A stretch of DNA of 46,258 bases from Clostridiales bacterium. GTDB taxonomy: Bacteria; Bacillota; Clostridia; Lachnospirales; JAQSXR01. Position numbers and translations under genes: made by a program. The notes under the pieces were generated by a model that saw nothing but the letters and a program-made list of their open reading frames with translations, did no database searches and had not been told where the DNA came from. Positions 35,293 to 42,572 of the stretch are shown here, piece after piece. How positions within the stretch are numbered: the stretch's first letter is position 1; every line of letters begins with the position of its first letter. The stretch spans positions 1-46,258 of the forward strand of contig JAQSXR010000014.1 of assembly GCA_029256575.1 (NCBI GenBank), written 5' to 3'.

Positions 35293-36624
35293 TTGTCCGA
35301 AGATGGTTCATTATTATGGCAGCTGCTTTTACAGCTTATATTAATTATTATAAATGCGATTTTTGCTTGTGCGGAAATAGCTGTTATTTCTATGAATGAT
35401 AATAAACTAGCAAAGCTTACTGCTTCAGGTGATAAGCGTGCAATTCGGCTTTCTAAATTAACAGCACAACCTGCTCGTTTCCTTGCTACTATCCAGGTTG
35501 GAATAACTTTTGCAGGTTTTCTTGCAAGTGCCTTTGCGGCAGATAATTTTTCAGGAAAATTAGTGAAATGGCTTGTTCGACTAGGTGTAAATGTTCCACT
35601 GGCTACATTAGATACAATCTCTGTAATTGTAATCACTTTTATACTATCTTATTTTACTCTTGTACTAGGTGAATTAGTTCCAAAACGGGTAGCTATGCGC
35701 AAAGCTGAGACTCTTGCTATTGCTATGTCAGGACTTGTATATTTTATCTCAAAGGCATTTTCCCCTCTCGTTTGGTTACTTACTTCATCTACAAATGGTG
35801 TTTTAAGACTTATGGGAATTGACCCACATGCTTTGGACGATCATATTACGGAGGAAGAAATCCGTATGATGGTTGATGAAGGAAGTGAAAAGGGTGCTAT
35901 CAATAACTCAGAAAAGGAAATGATACAGAATATATTTGAATTTGATAACAAAACTGCTGAAGATGCTTTGACTCATAGAACCGATGTTTCGCTTCTATGG
36001 CTTGACGAAAGCGAGGAACAGTGGGATACCACAATCACTGAAAGTAGACATACGATATATCCTGTCTGTGACGAAACGACCGATAATATTGTAGGAGTTC
36101 TAAATGCAAAAGATTATTTTAGGATTCAAGATAAAACACGTGAAAATATTATTAAATTAGCCATAAAACCAGCATACTTTGTGCCTGAAACTGTTCGTAC
36201 CGACATATTGTTTCGTAACATGAAGAAAAGTAGAAATCACTTCGCGATTGTGCTAGATGAATATGGTGGTATGAATGGAATTATTACAATGAACGATCTA
36301 TTAGAGGAACTCGTAGGAGATCTTGATGATGATTATTCAATTCCCGAAAAGCCACTTCCAATTGAACTTGTTGATTCTCAAACTTGGAAAATACAAGGAT
36401 CCGCTTTATTGGATACAGTTTCAAAGCAACTTGGTGTAATACTTCCTGAAGATGATTATGATACATTTGGCGGTTTAGTTTTCGGTTTATTAGGCTTTAT
36501 ACCGGATGACGGAAGTACTCCTGAATTAGAAGAATTTGGGCTTAATATTAAGGTGACTGAAATCAAAGATCACCAATTAGAAAGAGCTATTGTGTGTATA
36601 GTCGATAATCAAAAAGATATTTAA
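35293..36624 (+). CDS. CNNM/CorC (hemolysin family) ion-transport protein
   Basis: A 443-residue membrane protein of the CNNM family, linked to Mg2+/Co2+ export or resistance. The DUF21 membrane domain spans about 1-190 ([57 protein letters not shown]), followed by a CBS pair (about 210-340: [56 protein letters not shown]) and the CorC_HlyC domain (about 355-440: [34 protein letters not shown]). The start is TTG with AGGAGGT 7 bases upstream. It may be co-transcribed with the ccdA-tlpA gene. Confidence 0.9.
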   Translation: MSEDGSLLWQLLLQLILIIINAIFACAEIAVISMNDNKLAKLTASGDKRAIRLSKLTAQPARFLATIQVGITFAGFLASAFAADNFSGKLVKWLVRLGVNVPLATLDTISVIVITFILSYFTLVLGELVPKRVAMRKAETLAIAMSGLVYFISKAFSPLVWLLTSSTNGVLRLMGIDPHALDDHITEEEIRMMVDEGSEKGAINNSEKEMIQNIFEFDNKTAEDALTHRTDVSLLWLDESEEQWDTTITESRHTIYPVCDETTDNIVGVLNAKDYFRIQDKTRENIIKLAIKPAYFVPETVRTDILFRNMKKSRNHFAIVLDEYGGMNGIITMNDLLEELVGDLDDDYSIPEKPLPIELVDSQTWKIQGSALLDTVSKQLGVILPEDDYDTFGGLVFGLLGFIPDDGSTPELEEFGLNIKVTEIKDHQLERAIVCIVDNQKDI

Positions 36625-36661
36625 TTATAAGGAGTCGTCAAGAAATTGGCTTCGCTACTCT

Positions 36662-36720
36662 TGTGAAATAGGAAAGTTTGACTTGTCTCTTACGAGTAAG
36701 TCAAACTTTCCTATTTCACA
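36662..36720. terminator. 23-bp perfect hairpin after the CNNM gene
   Basis: Arms 36662-36684 and 36698-36720 are perfectly complementary over 23 bases (beginning TGTGAAATAGGAAAG) with a 13-base loop. It lies 37 bases after the CNNM stop. It has no clear U-tract, and its size suggests either a strong terminator or a small palindromic element. Confidence 0.75.
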
Positions 36721-36724
36721 TAAA

Positions 36725-36749
36725 AGAGGTGTCTTCATCAGACACCTCT
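36725..36749 (-). terminator. Terminator of the AraC-VOC gene
   Basis: AGAGGTGTCT (36725-36734) and AGACACCTCT (36740-36749) form a perfect 10-bp stem with a 5-base loop, followed on the minus strand by TTTTA; 23 bases after the gene's stop. Confidence 0.85.
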
Positions 36750-36772
36750 AACTTTACTATGTGTTAATATAT

Positions 36773-37561
36773 TTACTCAAAAAACTTTAGTATACTTCCA
36801 TCAATTGTGAAAACTTCACAAGATTTCCCGCCCCACGGCTCGGTTTTAACTTCCGTAATTTGATTCCATCCATTTTTCTTAACAAATGCATATAATTGTT
36901 CAACGCCTTGTACAAGCATAAATGCAACCATAATCTTAAGAGGTTCTCCCCGAAACATGTGAATTCCTGTAAAGGGGGCGATATGTAATGCCTCTATCTC
37001 AATTGGTATATTGTTTACACAACCATATACCCCACCACCGTTATCATCTTTGGCATCAATTTGACCGTACCATCCAAGTACATCTCGAAACCAGTTTAAA
37101 GTTTTATCCATATCCTGCGTGTAATAAACAGCACCTGTTTCCTTTACAACATAACCTCTTTCACTAAAATCACTCATAATTGTTTTGCCTCCTGATAGAT
37201 TAGATTTTACAGATATACGTGAGAATATGTTCAGGCTTTGTTGATTCTTTCTAGCTGCTGATGGAGTAACTCCATGAAATCTTGTAAAAGCTCTTGTAAA
37301 ACTTTCATTTGATTCATAGCCATATTTAATTGCAATATCTAAAATATTGCTATCATTACTCACTAGATCAAATCCAGCTAATGTTAATCTGCGATTTCTG
37401 ATATATTCACCTACAGTGCAATCGCACATTATTGCAAACATCCGTTGAAAATAGTAACTTGACGTATATACCTTAGTAGCTAACATCTCGCTATCCAATT
37501 CTACTTCCAGGTTATCTTCAATATAGTCTATTGTTTTTTGAATGCTTGATACCCAGTCCAC
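36773..37561 (-). CDS. AraC-type regulator fused to a VOC (glyoxalase-fold) domain
   Basis: A 262-residue two-domain protein. Residues 1-105 are an AraC/XylS double helix-turn-helix (SEMLATKVYTSSYYFQRMF, ILDIAIKYGYESNESFTRAFTRFHGVTP). Residues about 125-262 form a vicinal-oxygen-chelate domain (VYYTQDMDKTLNWFRDVLGW, VEQLYAFVKKNGWNQITEVKTEPWGGKSCEVFTIDGSILKFFE). In the common SoxS/Rob-like regulators the second domain is a GyrI-like sensor; here a VOC domain takes that place, so it may bind a small ligand directly. The initiation context is AT-rich with GGAGG about 9 bases upstream of the ATG. Target genes are unknown; no pump or enzyme gene lies directly beside it. Confidence 0.85.
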   Translation of the reverse strand: MDWVSSIQKTIDYIEDNLEVELDSEMLATKVYTSSYYFQRMFAIMCDCTVGEYIRNRRLTLAGFDLVSNDSNILDIAIKYGYESNESFTRAFTRFHGVTPSAARKNQQSLNIFSRISVKSNLSGGKTIMSDFSERGYVVKETGAVYYTQDMDKTLNWFRDVLGWYGQIDAKDDNGGGVYGCVNNIPIEIEALHIAPFTGIHMFRGEPLKIMVAFMLVQGVEQLYAFVKKNGWNQITEVKTEPWGGKSCEVFTIDGSILKFFE

Positions 37562-37661
37562 GTTCTCACCTCCCTGATAATCTAATCATACAGGATAATG
37601 TATTAATCTTCTTGATATTTTCTGCTCAAGTTTGTTGGATTTAAATGAAGAAATACTACGC

Positions 37662-38519
37662 TTATTTTATATATTTCATAAATCTCAAATTCAATACGAT
37701 TGCGATTGATCCAAGTATCACAAACGAACCAACCAGACCAATCATTTGTTGAATTTCTAATTCAATTCCAAGCGCTAGTTGAACGACAGTTTGGCAAATT
37801 ACACATAATCCAATTAAGGTGATAAGGGTTAATATAATCGGTGCTAATTTGTACCCCAATGTGTTTCTTTTGAAAAGCATGATTCCACAAGCAATGGATA
37901 TTGGGAAGATAATACCTAGGTCCAATATAAATGTTGGCTCTGTAGTATATATCTCTATAAATAATGTTGGGTCTCCACTAATAAAAGCAGGTATAATAAA
38001 TGATAACCACACTAATACGGAGCACCCTCCAATTATCATGTAGGTTGCAGTTCCCTTTAACGTCTTATTCTTAAGAACTCCAGGTATATTATCGTTCACC
38101 ATAATATTCTTTACAGCAAAGATAAAAGCATATAGTGCTGCAGAGAAAAGCAGTAAATATACTGGAAATAATCTATTGTACGATACTGAAAAAGCTTGGC
38201 AAGTTGCATAATAAAGGAAACCTGAAATTAACCCGGTATGTACAAATTCTATTTTCTTTGATTTTAATCTAAGTCTTGTAGCTATAATGAATACTGGTAT
38301 CAAGATTAAGAATGCCAAATCAGTACCCTTAAATGTTCCCACTTTTAAGACTGAATTCATTGCATAAATTCCATCTCCATATAGCTCAATATCTTGACCG
38401 TAAATATTTTGTACAATATATTTGGCTCCATTTGTTGTATAGAATAACCCAACCGTTGACGAAATTAATGCTAGAAAGGCTATTGCATATGATAATATGT
38501 TTAGTAATTTTTTCTCCAC
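37662..38519 (-). CDS. Multipass membrane protein of unknown function
   Basis: I do not recognise a family. The 285-residue protein has about eight membrane helices (roughly 7-27, 65-82, 92-110, 115-138, 155-178, 190-212, 220-245, 258-280) and an outside loop after helix 1 (TNGAKYIVQNIYGQDIELYGDGIYAMNSV). The charged loop RLRLKSKKIEF is probably cytoplasmic. No transporter signature or catalytic motif is seen. It follows the flavodoxin gene by 35 bases and is likely in the same transcript as the MarR-type regulator and flavodoxin, so it may take part in the same redox or stress response. That link is inference only. Confidence 0.6.
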   Translation of the reverse strand: MEKKLLNILSYAIAFLALISSTVGLFYTTNGAKYIVQNIYGQDIELYGDGIYAMNSVLKVGTFKGTDLAFLILIPVFIIATRLRLKSKKIEFVHTGLISGFLYYATCQAFSVSYNRLFPVYLLLFSAALYAFIFAVKNIMVNDNIPGVLKNKTLKGTATYMIIGGCSVLVWLSFIIPAFISGDPTLFIEIYTTEPTFILDLGIIFPISIACGIMLFKRNTLGYKLAPIILTLITLIGLCVICQTVVQLALGIELEIQQMIGLVGSFVILGSIAIVLNLRFMKYIK

Positions 38520-38554
38520 AGTCCTACCCCACTTATATTTTCGATTGTTAAAAA

Positions 38555-39025
38555 CTATCCTAATATTTTCTTAGCAAATTCTTTTATATTGTTATCTAAT
38601 ATTGAAGGTTTTCCTTTTGTTCCATTTTTTGTTACCATCTTTGCAATAAACTTGTCAAGCCCTTTTAAGTTTGCAATTTCCATTTCTCCACCAAAGCTCT
38701 CGAAGCATATTGCTGAATTTAATAATTCTTTATCAAAATTTTGAGTCTTTATTGCTGTTAAATCTCCTACCGTTGCACAACAAATAAAATACGCTGTTCT
38801 CTTTGTTTTTAGTAGTTCTAAATTTTGTGCTATGTACTTTTTTACAGTTTTATGTAACATACCCATTCTAATACTACCACCAATAATAATTGTATCATAC
38901 GACTTAATATCTGGTAATTCCTTGCGTAAATCAAATAAAGTTACCTCTGTTAATTTTTCAGCTAGATTCTTTGCACATTTTTCTGTTGTTCCTGTTTTTG
39001 AAGCATATAATATTGCTGTTTTCAT
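38555..39025 (-). CDS. Flavodoxin-domain protein
   Basis: A 156-residue FMN-binding flavodoxin. The phosphate-binding loop is YASKTGTTEKCAKNLAEKL at residues 7-25 (pattern T/S-x-T-G-T-T). Further blocks are YDTIIIGGSIRMGMLHKTVKKYI and AYFICCATVGD. The arrangement resembles the protoporphyrinogen-oxidase-type (HemG-like) flavodoxins of clostridia more than electron-carrier flavodoxins, since GGSIRMGMLHK is typical of that branch. It lies 65 bases downstream of the MarR-type gene, which may control it. Physiological partner unknown. Confidence 0.88.
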   Translation of the reverse strand: MKTAILYASKTGTTEKCAKNLAEKLTEVTLFDLRKELPDIKSYDTIIIGGSIRMGMLHKTVKKYIAQNLELLKTKRTAYFICCATVGDLTAIKTQNFDKELLNSAICFESFGGEMEIANLKGLDKFIAKMVTKNGTKGKPSILDNNIKEFAKKILG

Positions 39026-39090
39026 ATTTTCTCTCCTTTAATGATTGAATTATCTTATTTTATTAATTTCTTAATTCATTTTAATTCATT

Positions 39091-39582
39091 TTATTTAATA
39101 TAATTCTTATCTAAAGCAGTTTCAACTGCTTCTATTCCTGAATTCATTTTTACCATACTGTTAAAAAAATTGTCTATTTCATTCTCGTTTGTATTCTCAT
39201 ATAGTATATCAAGAAACTTATCTTCTAATTTTTCACGTTTCTTGAAATATTCATAACATTTTTCCGTTAATGAAACACACAAAGTTCTTGCATCTTTTTC
39301 ATCTTTGATTAACTCTAAGAATCCTTTTCTCTCCAACGGAACAGCTATCTTTTTTACGTTCTGTCGTGAACACCCCATAATTTTCCCGAGTTCAGTTAAT
39401 GTCGGTTTGTGGTTTTCAAATTGTCCTGCCATAACCATAAGTAACCATTGCTTCATTGAAACCATTTCATCAAATCTGTCTCCAAGCGTTTGTAGTTTTG
39501 TTGCATATAGAAAGATTGCTCCAAATATAAATTTTCGTTTTGTATTAGTATTCTCAGACATTTTTTCAATCATAGGATTCAT
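39091..39582 (-). CDS. MarR family transcriptional regulator
   Basis: A 163-residue winged-helix regulator. The DNA-binding block is PTLTELGKIMGCSRQNVKKIAVPLERKGFLELIKDEKDARTLCVSLTEKC (read in three parts), with the conserved wing D-x-R (DEKDARTLCVSLT); helices at both ends give the dimer interface. AAGGAGG lies 6 bases before the ATG. It heads an apparent three-gene operon with a flavodoxin and a membrane protein, and probably represses it in response to a small molecule or redox signal. The single Cys in the recognition-helix region (GCSRQN) could sense oxidants, but this is speculative. Confidence 0.9.
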   Translation of the reverse strand: MNPMIEKMSENTNTKRKFIFGAIFLYATKLQTLGDRFDEMVSMKQWLLMVMAGQFENHKPTLTELGKIMGCSRQNVKKIAVPLERKGFLELIKDEKDARTLCVSLTEKCYEYFKKREKLEDKFLDILYENTNENEIDNFFNSMVKMNSGIEAVETALDKNYIK

Positions 39583-39743
39583 TATATTCCCTCCTTCACT
39601 TAAGTTCTTATATAATCAAATTCAGATTATCGTAAACTAAATAATGCGTAACTCGTTACTCTTTTGTATTATAGTAATTAGTTACGCATTTGTCAATATT
39701 TAATTCAAATGTAGGAAGGTTATTTATTTTATTTTATGTAATT

Positions 39744-40463
39744 TTATTTATTTTCTTTCTTAAGAATTCGAAACAAGTAAAGTGCATATATTGCCGAAAT
39801 ACATAGTATAGCAATCAAAATATACGTTTCAATATCACTCTTTTCTTTCATAATCGATCCACTAATATTAAATACAATGTGGAAAAGTGCGCCTGGTACA
39901 ATACTCTTAGTGATAGCAACAATTAGAGCCAGAACAATACCTATTGCAATCGCAACAATTATTTGCCCCAATTGTTCTTCGATCGAATAACCATTAAGTA
40001 GATTCACAATATGTCCGATTCCAAATGTTATTCCAGATATTAGTACTGCTCGATTTACACCTGATTTTGCGTATATTCCTTGGAATAGCATCCCTCTAAA
40101 AATCAATTCTTCTAAAAAGCCAACACCAATCATCAATAGACAAAATGTAGCAATCTCTTCCATTGAAAGTGCAGTGTTAATACCTGCTAAGAGTTGAAGA
40201 AAAGCTAAAATAACAAGCGGAGCATAAAATAAAGTCTTACGTAGATCTAACTTTGTAATACCTTTCACACCAAAGCTATTAAGTTGATTCGCTCTTTTTA
40301 AATAAACCACCAAAACAAAAGATAAAACAATTAATAATACTCCTGTAACTTGGTCCACTCCTATTTGTTCTGATAATGCATTCCCGATATTTACCGCCAC
40401 AATATAAATAAAAATCCATAATACTGCATGTAATATTGGTTTCTTTTCCATAATTCGATTCAT
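39744..40463 (-). CDS. CPBP family intramembrane glutamic protease (Abi/CAAX type)
   Basis: A 239-residue membrane protein with about seven or eight helices. The catalytic motifs of the family are all there: Glu118-Glu119-x3-Arg123 in FLEELIFRGMLFQG, His151 in SGITFGIGHIVN, and His195-x3-Asn in GALFHIVFNISG. In bacteria the family processes peptides or confers self-immunity to bacteriocins; I see no bacteriocin gene in the window. GGAGG lies 7 bases before the ATG. It is divergent from the PadR-type gene. Confidence 0.9.
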   Translation of the reverse strand: MNRIMEKKPILHAVLWIFIYIVAVNIGNALSEQIGVDQVTGVLLIVLSFVLVVYLKRANQLNSFGVKGITKLDLRKTLFYAPLVILAFLQLLAGINTALSMEEIATFCLLMIGVGFLEELIFRGMLFQGIYAKSGVNRAVLISGITFGIGHIVNLLNGYSIEEQLGQIIVAIAIGIVLALIVAITKSIVPGALFHIVFNISGSIMKEKSDIETYILIAILCISAIYALYLFRILKKENK

Positions 40464-40812
40464 CGCATGTCCTCCATATTTTTAATATTATGTAAAAAAT
40501 AAATACTACTGAAATTAATGATACTGCAAATCCATATAAATCCATATTATCTTTAAATCCATTATATAGTCTTATCTATATAATATCAATAAAATATAGA
40601 ATGTTTTCGTGTTTTAATATAATAATTAATGTAATACGAATATATTTTTTCTCTTGTCCTCTATATATTTCTCTTGTCCTTTTTACTTTTCTCTTGTCCT
40701 ATATATTTTTTTCTAGTCCTACAAAATTTCTCTTGACATTTATATCGTCTACCGATATACTTAATATATCGGTAGACGATATACCGGAAAACGATAATCA
40801 GGAGGAATTCAG
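40464..40812. repeat. Intergenic region with 20-bp phased repeat leading to the padR promoter
   Basis: CTCTTGTCCT recurs at 40651, 40671 and 40691, a variant TTCTAGTCCT at 40711 and a last CTCTTGACAT at 40730, that is, an almost exact 20-base period. The final copy supplies the TTGACA -35 box of the padR promoter. The rest of the gap, up to about 40640, is AT-rich with no gene seen. Two helical turns per repeat would put all copies on one face of the DNA. Confidence 0.8.
40733..40796 (+). promoter_or_regulatory. padR promoter with multi-site operator
   Basis: Perfect TTGACA (40733-40738), a 17-base spacer and TATACT (40756-40761). Over the -10 lies an inverted repeat with 18-base perfect arms (40741-40758 and 40766-40783). 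Each arm is itself palindromic, TATCG-N5-CGATA, and a third, diverged copy TACCG-N5-CGATA follows at 40782-40796, just before the ribosome binding site. This predicts cooperative autorepression by the PadR-type protein. Confidence 0.85.
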
Positions 40813-41133
40813 ATGCCAGAAAATGAACGAATTGCTTTGACAGAAGCAGTCTATTATATTCTACTATCTCTTTTCGAACCCATGCATGGCTATGGGATAA
40901 TGCAGAATGTAATAGCATTAAGTAATGGTAGGGTTAACCTAGCCGCAGGAACACTTTATGGAGCAATCAATACTTTACTTGAAAAACAATGGATTAAGGC
41001 GATACAAGGGGATGAAAATTCCAGAAAAAAAGAATATCAAATTACAGATGCTGGTAAAGATGTTGTCAAAATAGAGGTCATAAGATTGCAAGAGTTAGTT
41101 GAGAATGGGAAACTAATAATAGGGAGGTGTTAG
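40813..41133 (+). CDS. PadR family transcriptional repressor
   Basis: A 106-residue winged-helix protein of the small PadR type (subfamily 2). The N-terminal block EAVYYILLSLFEPMHGYGIMQNV and wing region GTLYGAINTLLEKQWIKAIQ with SRKKEYQITDAGKDVV are diagnostic; one C-terminal helix serves dimerisation. AGGAGG lies 7 bases before the ATG. Its stop sits 2 bases before the DUF2812 start, and PadR-DUF2812 pairs are common in Firmicutes. Autoregulation through the large dyad over its own promoter is strongly suggested. Effector unknown. Confidence 0.93.
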   Translation: MPENERIALTEAVYYILLSLFEPMHGYGIMQNVIALSNGRVNLAAGTLYGAINTLLEKQWIKAIQGDENSRKKEYQITDAGKDVVKIEVIRLQELVENGKLIIGRC

Positions 41134-41135
41134 AT

Positions 41136-41702
41136 ATGAAATATACCGTTAGAAAATTATTCCTTAGCTATGAAAAAGAAGAAAAATGGATTAATAGTAT
41201 GGCTATCAAGGGAATGGCGCTTACGAATATGAGTGCAGGAAAATATGTATTCGAGAAATGTACACCCGGTGAATATGTTTATCGTATTGAACTATTGAAT
41301 TACCGGACTACACATCCAGAAAGTATTGCATACATTAATTTTATAGAGGAAACTGGAGTTGAGCATATTGCTTCTATTATGCGTTGGGTATATCTTAGAA
41401 AAAAAACTAGTGAGGGTGCTTTTGACCTTTATTCTGATCTTGATTGTAAAATCAAATACTTTCAAAGAATTCATGCATTTTATTATTCTCTTATGTTGTT
41501 AGAATTCTTAATTGGTGTAGCAAATTTGATAATAGGCATTGTAAACATCAATAATGATGGTGTTGTCAACGGAATTTTAGGTAATATAAATTTATATTGT
41601 AGCGCTTTCCTTTTTACTTTAACCTTATTAATTTACTTGCTTACAAAACCAATCCGTAAGAAAATTAAGACTTTAAAAAAGGAAAATATGATTCGTGAGT
41701 AA
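41136..41702 (+). CDS. DUF2812 membrane protein, PadR partner
   Basis: A 188-residue protein of the DUF2812 family. The N-terminal cytoplasmic domain (about 1-110) has the family pattern: KYTVRKLFLSYEKEEKWINSMAIKGMAL, PGEYVYRIELLN and SIMRWVYLRKK. Two membrane helices follow (about 117-137 and 150-172), then a basic tail. The start is the ATG at 41136 with GGAGG 8 bases upstream; a GTG three codons earlier is in frame. It is co-transcribed with the PadR-type repressor. Its biochemical role is unknown; such pairs may sense membrane stress. Confidence 0.85.
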   Translation: MKYTVRKLFLSYEKEEKWINSMAIKGMALTNMSAGKYVFEKCTPGEYVYRIELLNYRTTHPESIAYINFIEETGVEHIASIMRWVYLRKKTSEGAFDLYSDLDCKIKYFQRIHAFYYSLMLLEFLIGVANLIIGIVNINNDGVVNGILGNINLYCSAFLFTLTLLIYLLTKPIRKKIKTLKKENMIRE

Positions 41703-41748
41703 AAATTTTGATATTTAACTTTATAAAAAAGAATATAATAATTAAAAT

Positions 41749-41803
41749 AAGGGGATATCTTGTTTCACACATATTATTTGTGTGACAAACAAAACATCCC
41801 TTT
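41749..41803 (+). terminator. Terminator after the padR-DUF2812 operon
   Basis: AAGGGGAT (41749-41756) pairs with ATCCCTTT (41796-41803) through some G-U pairs, and CACACA/TGTGTG pair inside. The imperfect long stem lies about 45 bases after the DUF2812 stop. Confidence 0.6.
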
Positions 41804-41820
41804 GATTATTTTCCGATATA

Positions 41821-42511
41821 CTATTTTACTAAATTTCTAATCTCCGCAGCCATCTTTTTATTTACATCATATATCTTTTCCATGAATTCTAAAATCTTTA
41901 TCGCAGATTCTCTATTTCTTATCTTGTTGATTATTCTGTGATTCTTCTATCAAATGGAGAACACGAATTAAACCATCAACTGCATATGATTGTATAAATC
42001 TTGTCGATGAAAGCAATTCTCCACGTTTATATCTACATAACCCTACATAAAGATTAGTTAATGCCTCATTTACATCATATTCTATTGATTTAGGTAAATC
42101 TCTATGGAATTCCTTTTTGGGTATATTTATACTCAAATCACTGAATTCACTTGCCTTCCAAACGATTCTACCTTCTGAATAGTCTGCTTTTTTAATTTCT
42201 TCTTCATCAAAGATTGCGCATTCTCCATAGACCCCATCTGCATACATTATCTTAAAACCATCTTTTGTATTTTGAAATTTATAGTCTAATGGAGATGAAG
42301 TTTCAAGCCAATCGGTATTATTAATAAATTTCGATTTTGAATTATTTTTTACTATTACAAAAAAATCAATATCTGAATATTCATCTAACCTATTTAACTC
42401 TACCCCTACTGATCCCAACCCCAAAAGTGCTAAAGCATCTTCTTTTTTACTTAGAGATTGACCTATCTCTTCAAGTCTTAGTAATAATTTTTCTTTTTTT
42501 TCCACAAACAT
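41821..42511 (-). pseudogene. Nucleotidyltransferase-domain protein, C-terminus apparently frameshifted
   Basis: The intact frame (42511 down to 41912) gives 199 residues. The N-terminal nucleotidyltransferase-like signature is ALLGLGSVGVELNRLDEYSDIDFFVIV: GS at 33-34 and the paired Asp47/Asp49 that would bind Mg2+. Similar domains occur in aminoglycoside or lincosamide nucleotidyltransferases and in toxin-antitoxin systems; no substrate is evident. Near 41940 a one-base shift would replace the last 13 residues with an open reading frame continuing to a stop at 41821 and encoding a coherent helix (SAIKILEFMEKIYDVNKKMA). This suggests a recent frameshift. The catalytic half is untouched, so the shortened protein could still work. 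It has a GGAAGGAT site close to its ATG. Confidence 0.6.
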
Positions 42512-42572
42512 ATCCTTCCCTTTAAATAATGTATACCCGTAAGTAAAGTTACCTTAAGTTCTCCTATTTATA

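Noticed and set aside
40661-40918. Minus-strand frame across the padR promoter
   Set aside because: It reads through the 20-bp repeats and the operator and into padR; the apparent Lys-rich protein is an artefact of the repeats.
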